Source of the DNA: CAZBQJ01 sp964494085
Lineage (GTDB): Bacteria; Patescibacteriota; Gracilibacteria; UBA1369
Length of the DNA: 64,000 bases
Assembly: GCA_964494085.1 (NCBI GenBank)
Contig: CAZBQJ010000002.1
Span: 186,001-250,000 of the forward strand
Direction: 5' to 3'
Positions 16,178 to 24,877 of the stretch are shown here, in pieces. Numbering within the stretch: position 1 is the stretch's first letter; each line of letters starts with the position of its first letter. The notes under the pieces are model-generated. The model was not told the origin of the DNA. It worked only from the letters and a program-made list of their open reading frames with translations, and searched no databases. The position numbers were made by a program, and so were the translations under genes.

Positions 16178-18754
16178 ATGAAGATTAAAATCAGCCCCTC
16201 CATATTAAGTGCCTTTCCGGCTATCCATTATACCGTAATTGTCGTTCACAATATCGACAACAAGCGGAAAATATCCAATTTATCGCAATTATTGCGCGGG
16301 ACTGCCGTCGTAGCAAAAAATGAATTAAAGAAAATCGAAAAGAAGGATTTATTCAGTAGAATTACCGAGCTTTCTCTGGATGATGGCTCTACCTTCTTGG
16401 AGAGCTACCTTTTGGGCTCAAGAGTAAAAAAAATCCTTAATGGCAAAGATGTTGAAGGCAAAAACAACCTGATCAACCTGGTTAGCCTGGTTTCTTTAAA
16501 ATATTTTTTACCGATTCATGGGGTCGATCTGGACCAGGCGGAAACAGACTATCTCTTGGATCTTTACCAACCTAAAAAAGGCAAAAAAACTCCGGAATTG
16601 GATTTCCAGCCTGAAACCAGCCAAATAGCCCTCTGGTTCCCCAATCTCGGTAATTGGAGCGAAGAAGACCTCGATCGATTTATCAACGAGATCAACAGCC
16701 TCCTCAGCAAGTATTTTCAAGCTCAGATTGCTGAAGTATTTCACCTGGACAGTGTCAATCCAGAAGCTGATCTGGGTTATCGGTCAGAATTAGAAATCGC
16801 TTTTCAGGAAAAAAAGGCTCAAGAACTACTTTTAAACCCCATTCCAGCCCCAACCATCAGTGAATCTCCCGCCATTACTCCAATTACATCGGCTGCGGCG
16901 GAGGCACAGCAGCTCTCCCCGCGACCGGCTGATCAATTGAAACAACTCTTAATTGACATTTTACAAACCAATTTCCCTGAATTAAGTAGTCTGGAATCTG
17001 CCCAGGATTTGGAGTTACTGGTCAGTATCGAGCTTCCGAAAGATCCCAGCCACGGTGATTTGGCTTCCAATCTCGCCATGAAACTGTCTAAATCACTCAA
17101 TCAGTCTCCTCAGGAAGTAGCCGCCAAGCTTTTACCACTGATCGAAGCCAAACGGTCAGAATTACCGGTTTTGGCCAGCGTCGAAATAGTCAGCCCCGGT
17201 TTTATCAATTTCCGTCTAAGCTCCGGTTACTTTGAAAATTGTCTTCAACAAATTATCGCTAAACAGGAAAAATACGGGGAACAGCAGCTCGGTCAGGGGA
17301 AAAAAATCATGATTGAATTCGGTTCATTGAATATGGCCAAACCTTTTGGGGCACATCATTTTTTGACCACAGTTATTGGTCAAACTCTGGTCAACCTCTA
17401 TCGAAAACTGGGCTATCAAGTGCTGGCAGCCGACCATCCCGGGGATTGGGGCACTCAATTTGGTAAAACCATCTATGCTTATAAGCATTGGGGAAATAAG
17501 GAGGCTATACTACAGGATCCCATGAATGAATTTTTGAAATTATACGTACATTTCCATGAAGAGGCGGAAAAAGATCCGACTTTGGATGAAGCTGCCCGTG
17601 CCGAATTCCGTAAACTTGAGCAGGCAGACCGGGAAAATCTGGATTTATGGAAATGGATTATCGAGATTTCTTTGCAGGATCTGGATAAAATCTATCAGAC
17701 TATGGGCGTGAAGCATGATCGTCGTTACGGTGAGGCCAAATACAATCAATCCTGCCAGGAATTATTGCAGCATGGGAAGGAGCTGGGCGTTTTTGTGGAA
17801 GGAGAGAAAGGTGCTTTTATCGCCAATTTGGAGGCCGAAAATTTGCCTCCGGCTCTGGTTCAGAAAGGCGACGGTACCAGTCTTTATCTCACCAGAGATT
17901 TGGCCAGTATCGAGGAACGCTTAAAATCTGAGGTAGGATTGCAGGAAATAGTCTATGTAGTCGATTCTGCTCAAACTTTACATTTCCGTCAGTTATTCGC
18001 TGTCGCCCAGAAACTCCATTTGGCCGATCCAAATTATCCTCTTTGTCAGTTCAAGCATGTCCCCTATGGTCGGATGAATTTTGCTGATGGAGCAATGAGT
18101 ACGCGTAAAGGTAATGTAATTCTGGGCTTGGATCTGATCAAAGAAGCCCTTCGTCGTTCAGAAAGAATATTGACTGAAAAGTCGGCCGGAGCAGAAGAAC
18201 AACTTCCTGAAAATGAAATCAAACAGCTGATTCAAGGGATGGCCATTGGATCCATCAAATACGCTATACTAATGCAGTCACCGGAATCCGATTTCGTTTT
18301 CGATTGGGATAAAGTGTTATCCTTTGAAGGCAATAGTGCGCCTTATCTGCAATATACCTATGCCAGAACACGGAGTCTGTTGGGAAAGGCTGCCAAAGCG
18401 TCTCCAGAGGCTGGACAGGATCAGGCTACATTATTTTCTGTGGATCAGGAGACTTCTCCGGAAGAAGCCAGTTTGAAGCCCTTTGCTTTACCGGCAGAGC
18501 AACATCTATTACGACTTTTACCTTTGTTCCCTGATAAAGTCAGCTTGGCTGCCCTCAGTTTTAAGCCCAATACCCTCACCAATTACCTGCACGAGTTGGC
18601 CCAGGCCTTCAATTCATTTTATGGGTCAGTCCAGGTTCTAAAGACTCAACGAGCTGATTTACTGAAAGCCCGTTTGGATCTGGTCAAAGCCACCTCCCAA
18701 GTAATCAGAAATGGTCTGCAAATATTAGGGATTACCGTCTTTGAACGTATGTAA
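16178..18754 (+). CDS. argS: Arginyl-tRNA synthetase with N-terminal B3/B4-like domain
   Basis: 858 residues versus about 550-600 for ordinary ArgRS. Residues 1-150 resemble stand-alone B3/B4 (tRNA-editing-like) proteins: ISPSILSAFPAIH at the start, then SRVKKILNGKD, LVSLKYFLPIHGVDLDQ. A Pro/Ala-rich linker follows (about 220-250), then the ArgRS N-terminal domain, the class I catalytic domain with a degenerate HIGH (AKPFGAHHF, about 386-394) and the KMSK equivalent MSTRKGN (about 640-646), and the anticodon-binding helical domain. It charges tRNA-Arg in the cytoplasm. The extra domain could proofread or bind tRNA; this is inferred. Confidence 0.9.
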   Translation: MKIKISPSILSAFPAIHYTVIVVHNIDNKRKISNLSQLLRGTAVVAKNELKKIEKKDLFSRITELSLDDGSTFLESYLLGSRVKKILNGKDVEGKNNLINLVSLVSLKYFLPIHGVDLDQAETDYLLDLYQPKKGKKTPELDFQPETSQIALWFPNLGNWSEEDLDRFINEINSLLSKYFQAQIAEVFHLDSVNPEADLGYRSELEIAFQEKKAQELLLNPIPAPTISESPAITPITSAAAEAQQLSPRPADQLKQLLIDILQTNFPELSSLESAQDLELLVSIELPKDPSHGDLASNLAMKLSKSLNQSPQEVAAKLLPLIEAKRSELPVLASVEIVSPGFINFRLSSGYFENCLQQIIAKQEKYGEQQLGQGKKIMIEFGSLNMAKPFGAHHFLTTVIGQTLVNLYRKLGYQVLAADHPGDWGTQFGKTIYAYKHWGNKEAILQDPMNEFLKLYVHFHEEAEKDPTLDEAARAEFRKLEQADRENLDLWKWIIEISLQDLDKIYQTMGVKHDRRYGEAKYNQSCQELLQHGKELGVFVEGEKGAFIANLEAENLPPALVQKGDGTSLYLTRDLASIEERLKSEVGLQEIVYVVDSAQTLHFRQLFAVAQKLHLADPNYPLCQFKHVPYGRMNFADGAMSTRKGNVILGLDLIKEALRRSERILTEKSAGAEEQLPENEIKQLIQGMAIGSIKYAILMQSPESDFVFDWDKVLSFEGNSAPYLQYTYARTRSLLGKAAKASPEAGQDQATLFSVDQETSPEEASLKPFALPAEQHLLRLLPLFPDKVSLAALSFKPNTLTNYLHELAQAFNSFYGSVQVLKTQRADLLKARLDLVKATSQVIRNGLQILGITVFERM

Positions 18755-18772
18755 TCTAGCTCCACTCATCAG

Positions 18773-18808
18773 AAAAAGCCCTCGCCAGGAAACTGGCGAG
18801 GGCTTTTT
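18773..18808. terminator. Bidirectional intrinsic terminator after argS
   Basis: A perfect 16-base-pair stem (18773-18788 with 18793-18808) closed by a GAAA tetraloop; five A precede and five T follow, so it can act on both strands. It ends argS about 20 bases after its stop. Confidence 0.92.
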
Positions 18809-18825
18809 GAAATCAATATTTTTCC

Positions 18826-19113
18826 TTAAGCGTTGTGCGAAGGGGTAGATCCGGAAGCCTGACGAGTAGAATCACCATGCTTTTCCAGTTCACCTCGGAG
18901 GATAAAATGGCTGATAATAATGAATGGAGTAACCAAACCTTGAATAATATAAGTTCCCAGTTGAGCTACTTCAAAGGAAATTCTCCAGAAGAAATTGAAC
19001 CAAACACTGGAAAGGATGTTACCAACGATAGTTACAGCAATCCCAACCAGGATATAAGAGGTATTAAGTATTTGCTTGCCCGGATTATAGCAAAACGAGT
19101 TTAAACAGCAACT
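18826..19113 (-). pseudogene. Membrane-protein-like open frame without a start codon
   Basis: On the minus strand 95 codons are open and encode two hydrophobic stretches (from TSYILVGIAVTIVG and from YIIQGLVTPFIIISHF) followed by a polar tail rich in Ser and charged residues. No ATG, GTG or TTG occurs in the N-terminal half. A TATAAT box with TTGCTG 16 bases upstream sits just inside the open frame (around 19085-19110). Either the gene has decayed or it uses an unusual start. The opposite strand holds a competing 65-codon frame (ATG 18907, good GGAGG upstream) encoding a hydrophilic protein; only one can be real, and the hydrophobic pattern favours the minus strand. Confidence 0.35.
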
Positions 19114-19206
19114 TTAAAGCTGAAGATCGTCGAAACTTTCAAAAATACCCTTTAGTGTGTTCGTCTAGATATAAATAAAGGCATTATTCGTCTTTTATTG
19201 AGAAAC

Positions 19207-19281
19207 TGGAGGCGGCACCCGGGTTCGAACCGGGGAATGGCGGTTTTGCAAACCGCTGCCTTACCACTTGGCTATACCGCC
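19207..19281 (-). tRNA. tRNA-Cys (GCA)
   Basis: Full cloverleaf on the minus strand with a seven-base acceptor stem (GGCGGTA), TTCGAAC T-loop, anticodon GCA and an encoded CCA (19207-19209). First of two adjacent minus-strand tRNA genes. Confidence 0.95.
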
Positions 19282-19320
19282 GCTGGAACCTTTAGATTGA
19301 CTTGCGTGAAATAATTTTCA

Positions 19321-19413
19321 TGGCGGAGAGGGAGAGATTCGAACTCTCGCGGCCAGTTGCCCGACCCTACAGGATTAGCAATCCCGCCCCTTCAGCCACT
19401 TGGGTACCTCTCC
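19321..19413 (-). tRNA. tRNA-Ser (GCT)
   Basis: Class II tRNA with a long variable arm, acceptor GGAGAGG pairing with CCTCTCC, anticodon GCT in a GATTGCTAATC arm, TTCGAAT loop and encoded CCA. Decodes AGC/AGT. Confidence 0.95.
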
Positions 19414-19610
19414 ATAAACCTTTTCCACGCATTGTCGAAGATCATTTCATTTAGTTCTTTGCCCACGAATATTAATATGAAGGTTTTAAAAATGCAAAAG
19501 CAAATATTATCTGAAATTTCCTTATCAATTAGCTAAACCACAATAATACAACTTGGTATTGAAAAATTTATCAGAATAATTATATTCATCAGGATTTGAA
19601 ATTTAACGTA

Positions 19611-20024
19611 ATGACCATGATAGAGAAAAATGACCTTCCGGCAGCCGAAATCGACCATGAGCAATCCAGTCCGGAGTATCGTGTCATGAATGCGATCTCT
19701 CGCAGTTACATGCTGGAGCAGATCAACGGCCCTGCCAGGCTCGAATTGACTAGAAACTCCGATACCCTCAAAGCCAATCCCTTACTCGCAGAGATCGGCC
19801 TATATGATGTAGTCACTCTACAGGACAACCAAATCATCACTCTCCGCAAAGCCACTCACGCTGAGATTCGCTCTTTCCTGCCCAAGGCTATTTTCAAAGA
19901 AGCGGACATCCCTCGTTTTTTTGAAATAAACTCCTATATCAAGGCCAAAAATGAGCATGATTACCTTCCTCCGGTACTTCGACCCAGCGTCCCTCCCGAC
20001 CCAATCAGTGGCCAGACTAAATAA
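19611..20024 (+). CDS. Hypothetical protein, 137 aa
   Basis: Start taken at ATG 19611 (MTMIEKND); ATG 19617 is equally possible. Soluble, mixed alpha/beta, no signal peptide. Pieces such as PEYRVMNAISRSY and LLAEIGLYDVVTL look coding, and codon choice agrees with neighbouring genes. No family recognised. It is separate from the tRNA genes and followed by a TATAAT-bearing spacer. Confidence 0.55.
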   Translation: MTMIEKNDLPAAEIDHEQSSPEYRVMNAISRSYMLEQINGPARLELTRNSDTLKANPLLAEIGLYDVVTLQDNQIITLRKATHAEIRSFLPKAIFKEADIPRFFEINSYIKAKNEHDYLPPVLRPSVPPDPISGQTK

Positions 20025-20038
20025 TCAATCGCTGTAAT

Positions 20039-20068
20039 TTGCCGAATAGGTCGATTTGGGTGTATAAT
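20039..20068 (+). promoter_or_regulatory. Possible sigma70-type promoter
   Basis: TTGCCG (20039-20044) and TATAAT (20063-20068) are 18 bases apart. Downstream is only a 30-codon frame (20077-20169) with GGAG two bases from its ATG, overlapping the 3' end of tag on the other strand. It may drive a short or antisense transcript. Confidence 0.35.
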
Positions 20069-20165
20069 CTGGAGATATGCCGAAACCCATTTCTAGTACC
20101 CCGAAAATATGGCTTGTGGTAGCCATTCAGTACTCAGAAAATCGTTCAATCTTGGTTGGTTTGCT

Positions 20166-20732
20166 CTAATTCTTATAACGACGACAATTCACCACATGGT
20201 CATTGACCATTCCCACGGCTTGCATATAGGCATAAGCAATGGTCGAGCCCATAAATCTAAAACCTCTTTTTTTCAGATCCTCGGCAAATACCTCCGCTTC
20301 TCTGGTTATCGCCGGGATGGCTTGCTGATTTTTTCTTTTCCCATCGATCGGCTTTTCATCAACAAATCTCCAGATATATTTGGAGAAACTGCCAAATTCT
20401 CGCTGTATTTCCAGAAATTTCTGGGCATTGTTGATAGCCGCTTTTATTTTTAAACGATTTCTAATGATGGCCGGGTCTTTCAACAATCTATCCACATCTT
20501 TTTCAGTAAATCTTGCCACTTTCTGCGGATCGAAATCAGCAAATAACCTTCGGTAGCCTTCCCGTTTATACAAAATAGTTCGCCAGGACAAGCCGGCCTG
20601 CGCACTTTCCAGGACCAGAAATTCAAATAGCTCGCGGTCATTTTTGAGCGGTACGCCCCATTCCTGATCATGATACTTCTGCATCAGCGGGTCGCCCTCT
20701 GCCCATTCACAAGAATTATTGAGAATCTTCAT
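20166..20732 (-). CDS. tag: DNA-3-methyladenine glycosylase I
   Basis: 188 residues, normal for Tag. Removes 3-methyladenine from alkylated DNA. The zinc-binding ligands of the family are present: Cys8 and His21 in CEWAEGDP and KYHDQEWG near the start, and His/Cys in VNDHVVNCRRY at the end. The base-binding segment ESAQAGLSW is intact. Start at 20732, five codons before the conserved Cys. It lies between a hypothetical gene and a tRNA-Ser gene, alone on its strand. Confidence 0.95.
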   Translation of the reverse strand: MKILNNSCEWAEGDPLMQKYHDQEWGVPLKNDRELFEFLVLESAQAGLSWRTILYKREGYRRLFADFDPQKVARFTEKDVDRLLKDPAIIRNRLKIKAAINNAQKFLEIQREFGSFSKYIWRFVDEKPIDGKRKNQQAIPAITREAEVFAEDLKKRGFRFMGSTIAYAYMQAVGMVNDHVVNCRRYKN

Positions 20733-20743
20733 ATTTTAAAAAC

Positions 20744-20833
20744 TGGCGGAGAGAGAGGGATTCGAACCCCCGAGGAGCTTGCGCCCCTAACGGTTTTCAA
20801 GACCGCCGCGTTCGACCACTCTGCCATCTCTCC
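20744..20833 (-). tRNA. tRNA-Ser (TGA)
   Basis: Class II tRNA with a long variable arm. Acceptor GGAGAGA (20833-20827) pairs with 20748-20754; anticodon TGA in the GTCTTGAAAAC arm; TTCGAAT loop; CCA encoded at 20746-20744. Decodes UCN codons. Confidence 0.95.
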
Positions 20834-20965
20834 GTATCTTAAATGTGCCGAAAACGCTGGCATATTAACCAACTTTAAGCCTTACTTCAAGAAAAATTTA
20901 TGCTTTTCTAATCTTTCTTTAAAAGGATCTGGTTATTTTAGTTTTACCAACTAACACCAATACCT

Positions 20966-21388
20966 ATGTCCACTCCGATCTCTTGTCATCAATTGCCACT
21001 GGCCGATCTACAGATCGATGCCAATTTTCAATCCATTATCAGCAGATCGGGCCGAGAAATCACTTTGCGTCGCAAAGAATTCCAACTACTCAAATTCCTG
21101 GCCAACAACCTCAATTCTGTCATCAGTAAATACGCTATTCTGGATTTGGTCTGGGAATTCAGCAGTTTTGCCGGCAGCAATACATTGGAAGTGCATCTGA
21201 GTAGTCTGCGTAAAAAGATTCAAAAGATCTCCCAACAAGTCCGCATCGACACTATTCGCGGTGTAGGCTACCGGCTAACCACCGATAAAGCTATAAATTC
21301 TTCAAATACTTCACTGCTTCGTCCAACTGGCGATCATAACCTTTCTCCTGGTCACCGTCTTCCGGAAGCACTTCTCGGTCAGGTTTGA
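20966..21388 (+). CDS. Stand-alone OmpR/PhoB-type winged-helix DNA-binding protein
   Basis: 140 residues. Residues about 20-110 form a complete Trans_reg_C winged helix (LRRKEFQLLKFLANN, SKYAILDLVW, SNTLEVHLSSLRKKI, IRGVGYRL). The phospho-receiver domain that normally precedes it is missing, and no histidine kinase is nearby, so control by phosphorylation is not expected. After GVGYRL the last 30 codons overlap the 3' end of the S41 protease gene on the other strand by 98 bases and may be unstructured. Targets unknown. Confidence 0.8.
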   Translation: MSTPISCHQLPLADLQIDANFQSIISRSGREITLRRKEFQLLKFLANNLNSVISKYAILDLVWEFSSFAGSNTLEVHLSSLRKKIQKISQQVRIDTIRGVGYRLTTDKAINSSNTSLLRPTGDHNLSPGHRLPEALLGQV

Positions 21389-22526
21389 TCCCTATTTCAT
21401 TGATATTTATACCATTGGGAGGATTCCAACGGGCAATCGTGAATCTCAAACTCGAGCCGTCAGGAAGTGGATCGACTTCCTGAACTGTTCCTTTGCCAAA
21501 GCTGGTTTCACCCATGATCAAACCACGTTTAAAGTCCTGAATAGCGGCTATAACAATTTCTGAAGCAGACGCAGAACCCTTATTGGTCAAAACTACCAAG
21601 GGTAAATCGGGAAATTGCGGATTGCCGGTAGTTTTCAATTTTTCATCTTCTTTGGAATTGCGGTATTCCACAGAAACTACTTCCTGCTGCCCACGAATAA
21701 AGGCAGACAAAATATCAATCGAACCCTCCAGGTAGCCACCACCATTATAACGCAAATCCAGAACCAGACCTTTGGGCTTTTTTTGTTTGATCTGATCAAT
21801 AATATAATTGAATTCAACTTTTGTATCGTCACTAAATTCATGAACCGCCACTTGCCAGATACCACTTTCAATTTCTTTGCTGGTGACACTTTCTACGGTA
21901 ATTTTATCTCGACTAATTTTTACCTCAAAAGGCTTGTCCTTACTTTTACGCGAAATAGTCAATGTTACAGCAGTACCTTTCTGTCCCCGAATATTGGTAA
22001 TAGCATCATAAAGAGACATATTTTCGACTACCTTGTCATCTATTTTCAAAACTATGTCGTCAGGCAAAAGTCCGGCTTTTTGGGCGGGCGAATCTTTTAC
22101 TGTTGAAACGACTACCAACTGAGCGTTATGCACGGTTAATTCTGCTCCGATTCCTTCCAGCTCTGAATTCAGACTTTCGTTAAATTCAACAGTTTCCTGA
22201 GGATCCATAAATTCCGTGAAAGGATCATCCAATGCTGCCACCATTCCCTTTATTGCGCCATAAGCCATTTCTCCCTTATTCAACTTCTCTGTATGGATAT
22301 ACTTTTTTTCCAATAAATCCTTGACAGTCCACATGGTCCGTAAATCCAAATCTCCACTAGTCGTTGGCTGGTCGAGCCCCAACAAGTCTCCCAACACACT
22401 ACCTTGAGCATTGCCGGTCGGTGTGACCAGACTACGGGTAGGCAGAGTGTTCCCGGCCAATAAACCGGTCGAAAATACCACTCCAAAAATCGCAATATAA
22501 CTGGCTATCCTAGTACTTTTCTTCAT
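21291..22526 (-). CDS. S41 family C-terminal processing peptidase
   Basis: 411 residues. N-terminal signal/anchor (about 8-25), a PDZ domain (about 105-190) and the S41 catalytic domain. The catalytic pair is visible as Ser in NKGSASASEIV and Lys in TSFGKGTVQ. Ctp proteases trim or degrade periplasmic or cell-wall proteins outside the membrane. Single gene, with convergent overlap with the winged-helix gene; it follows the ymdB-like gene on the same strand. Confidence 0.92.
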   Translation of the reverse strand: MKKSTRIASYIAIFGVVFSTGLLAGNTLPTRSLVTPTGNAQGSVLGDLLGLDQPTTSGDLDLRTMWTVKDLLEKKYIHTEKLNKGEMAYGAIKGMVAALDDPFTEFMDPQETVEFNESLNSELEGIGAELTVHNAQLVVVSTVKDSPAQKAGLLPDDIVLKIDDKVVENMSLYDAITNIRGQKGTAVTLTISRKSKDKPFEVKISRDKITVESVTSKEIESGIWQVAVHEFSDDTKVEFNYIIDQIKQKKPKGLVLDLRYNGGGYLEGSIDILSAFIRGQQEVVSVEYRNSKEDEKLKTTGNPQFPDLPLVVLTNKGSASASEIVIAAIQDFKRGLIMGETSFGKGTVQEVDPLPDGSSLRFTIARWNPPNGININEIGIKPDREVLPEDGDQEKGYDRQLDEAVKYLKNL

Positions 22527-22585
22527 AAATTCTCCTATTAAAATTCTGCTGTGATTTAATTCTAATTCAAAACGGATTGCGCCGA

Positions 22586-23401
22586 TTATACACTAATCGG
22601 TCTGATCTGTATTCTTTCAATACTCTTAGCCAGTCCGGTCTGTGGGTCCGTTTCTAGCAGCAAGGCATTAAAGACCGTGTCCCCCTCGGCTACTTCATGT
22701 TTCACCGGTCTTTGAGTCAAAAAACCGGTAATAATCTCCTCTTTGCGAGCTCCAATAATCGAGTTGATCACTCCGGTCATCCCCACATCGGTCAAGTAGG
22801 CGGTCTGTTTAGGAAGGATTTGTTCATCCGCGGTTTGGATATGCGTATGAGTTCCATAGACCAGACTCACCCGACCATCCAAGAAATGTCCCATAGCCAT
22901 TTTTTCCGAGCCCGTCTCGGTATGCATATCCAGAACTATCGCCGACAGGGTTTCCCCCAGTCGCAGTTGTTTTTCCTCCAGTTCATCCAGGATTGTTTCC
23001 GCCTTTTTAAATGGGTCATCCAGATTTCCCGGCATAAACACTCTGCCCATTAAGTTAATTATCGCGATTTTCCGGCCATTCTGCATCTCTATAACCGCAT
23101 ATCCACGCCCCGGAGCACCTTCCGGATAATTGGCCGGCCTGATCAATGGATAATCTTCCTGATCGAGATGTTTGTAAATCTCCGCCACCCTCCAAATATG
23201 ATTTCCACTGGTAAAAAAATCTACTCCATAACCGCGTAACTCTTGAATTTTATTATCTGTAACACCTTTGCCATGATGAGTATTTTCCGCATTGGCGATC
23301 ACAAAATCTATCTGCTTTTCTTTTCGCAAGTCTGCCAATACTTTCCCCAATGTTTTTCTGCCTGGCTTCCCAAAGACGTCTCCGATTATCAATATACGCA
23401 T
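22586..23401 (-). CDS. ymdB: YmdB-type metallophosphoesterase
   Basis: 271 residues, TIGR00282 family. Members hydrolyse 2',3'-cyclic nucleotides and are dinuclear metal enzymes. Metal ligands visible: GDVFGKPGR at the start (Asp8), NAENTHHGKG (about 37), SGNHIW (about 66), and the C-terminal VYGTHTHIQTAD. The start at 23401 is supported by the family's usual MRILxIGDV beginning. In Bacillus it affects RNA turnover and biofilm formation; the role here is not known. Confidence 0.93.
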   Translation of the reverse strand: MRILIIGDVFGKPGRKTLGKVLADLRKEKQIDFVIANAENTHHGKGVTDNKIQELRGYGVDFFTSGNHIWRVAEIYKHLDQEDYPLIRPANYPEGAPGRGYAVIEMQNGRKIAIINLMGRVFMPGNLDDPFKKAETILDELEEKQLRLGETLSAIVLDMHTETGSEKMAMGHFLDGRVSLVYGTHTHIQTADEQILPKQTAYLTDVGMTGVINSIIGARKEEIITGFLTQRPVKHEVAEGDTVFNALLLETDPQTGLAKSIERIQIRPISV

Positions 23402-23558
23402 AGCTGTTTTATCAAAATGTAGAGTTGATTATACTATTCCCCATCATAACCGCAAACCAATCAATAAACTATTTCCAAAACTGCGTTTTATTTATTTTTA
23501 AGGTAAATCTCAGCCGGGTTTCATCCTGACCAAGTATAAATTGAAATACATTCCTCCT

Positions 23559-23606
23559 ACCTGTACAGGGTAAAATCTTGACGGTGAGTATTTGCTCACC
23601 TATCAT
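23559..23606 (+). promoter_or_regulatory. recA promoter with two palindromes
   Basis: TTGACG (23578-23583) and TATCAT (23601-23606) are 17 bases apart. Between them sits a dyad GGTGAG-N6-CTCACC (23583-23600). A second, gap-free palindrome CCTGTACAGG lies at 23560-23569. Placement inside and just upstream of the promoter is what a repressor site such as a LexA operator would show; the repressor is not identified. Confidence 0.55.
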
Positions 23607-23644
23607 CTGAGCAATCTAAAAATTATTTAACCAAGCGTAAGATT

Positions 23645-24808
23645 ATGGCTATATCATTAGAAAAACAAAAGGCGGTCGAATTGGCACTTTCACAAATCGA
23701 ACGTACTTTTGGTAAAGGATCAATCATGAAAATGGGCGAACGTCACAACATTGCTATCGAGACTTTCTCCACAGGTTCCCTATCATTGGATTTGGCTCTG
23801 GGAGGCGGAGTGCCAAAAGGAAGAATCATCGAAGTATACGGGCCGGAAAGCTCTGGAAAAACTACACTTACTCTCCACATGATTTCTGAAATCCAAAAGG
23901 CCGGAGGCATGGCGGCGTTTATCGATGCGGAACACGCTTTGGATCCTGAGTATGCCCGTCGTATCGGTGTAAATCTGGATGCCTTACTGGTATCCCAACC
24001 CGATAGTGGCGAGCAGGCTCTGGAAATAGCTGAAACATTGGTGCGTTCAAATGCCATAGATCTAATTGTCGTTGATTCAGTCGCCGCTCTCACCCCAAAG
24101 GCAGAAATCGAAGGAGAAATGGGGGATTCACACATGGGGCTTCAGGCTCGTTTGATGAGTCAGGCTTTACGAAAACTGACAGCAGCCATTAGTAAATCCA
24201 AAACAACCGTTGTTTTCATCAACCAATTACGCATGAAAATCGGAGTAATGTTTGGTAACCCGGAAACAACAACCGGTGGCAACGCTTTAAAGTTCTACGC
24301 TTCTGTCCGTATGGAAATTCGCTCAATCGGTAAATTGGAAGAAGGCACAGGGGATGAAAAATCCTATACCGGTAATCGGGTCAAAGTAAAGGTTGTCAAA
24401 AACAAAGTTGCCCCTCCTTTCAAAATCGCCGAGTTCGATATTATGTATAATAAAGGTATCAGTAGAGTAGGTGATTTACTGGATCTCGCTACACGTTTTG
24501 AAATCGTTAGAAAGGCTGGAGCCTTCTACAGTTATGGTGATAATAAAATCGGTCAGGGTCGAGAAAATACTAAAACTTTCCTCAGTCAACCGGAAAATAA
24601 GAAAATGCTCCAGGAGTTGGAAAAGGATGTCTTGAAAGTTGCCAAAGCCGAGGCTGCCAGCAATATCGCTGATCCTAACAAAGCTTCACAAAGTGTCACG
24701 GACGAGCCTGTGGCAATCGATGATCCTTTGGAAGCTATCAAGGCAGCCCGCGATTCCAAAATCACCGCCACTGGTAACACTTCAGCTAAAGTATCCTCAA
24801 AAAAGTAA
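23645..24808 (+). CDS. recA: Recombinase A
   Basis: 387 residues. Forms filaments on single-stranded DNA, catalyses strand exchange and stimulates LexA self-cleavage. Walker A GPESSGKTT (about 66-74), the IDAEHALDP catalytic-Glu region, VVDSVAALTP (Walker B), MGLQARLMSQALRKLT and the L2 loop FINQLRMKIGVMFGNPETTTGG are intact. The C-terminal tail is longer and less acidic than in E. coli. recX follows after a 69-base gap containing a hairpin. Confidence 0.98.
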   Translation: MAISLEKQKAVELALSQIERTFGKGSIMKMGERHNIAIETFSTGSLSLDLALGGGVPKGRIIEVYGPESSGKTTLTLHMISEIQKAGGMAAFIDAEHALDPEYARRIGVNLDALLVSQPDSGEQALEIAETLVRSNAIDLIVVDSVAALTPKAEIEGEMGDSHMGLQARLMSQALRKLTAAISKSKTTVVFINQLRMKIGVMFGNPETTTGGNALKFYASVRMEIRSIGKLEEGTGDEKSYTGNRVKVKVVKNKVAPPFKIAEFDIMYNKGISRVGDLLDLATRFEIVRKAGAFYSYGDNKIGQGRENTKTFLSQPENKKMLQELEKDVLKVAKAEAASNIADPNKASQSVTDEPVAIDDPLEAIKAARDSKITATGNTSAKVSSKK

Positions 24809-24821
24809 ATCATCATAAATT

Positions 24822-24854
24822 TCCCTCTTGTTCGCCTCAAAATGACAAGAGGGA
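24822..24854 (+). terminator. Hairpin between recA and recX
   Basis: Ten-base arms (24822-24831, 24845-24854) are perfect complements around a 13-base loop; only a weak T-run follows. In many bacteria a leaky terminator here lowers recX expression relative to recA, which would fit. Confidence 0.55.
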
Positions 24855-24877
24855 GTTTAAAATAAATAACTGGTCCG

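Noticed and set aside
20077..20169. 30-codon frame behind a TATAAT box
   Set aside because: Ribosome binding site too close to ATG; overlaps tag on the other strand; kept only as a promoter note.
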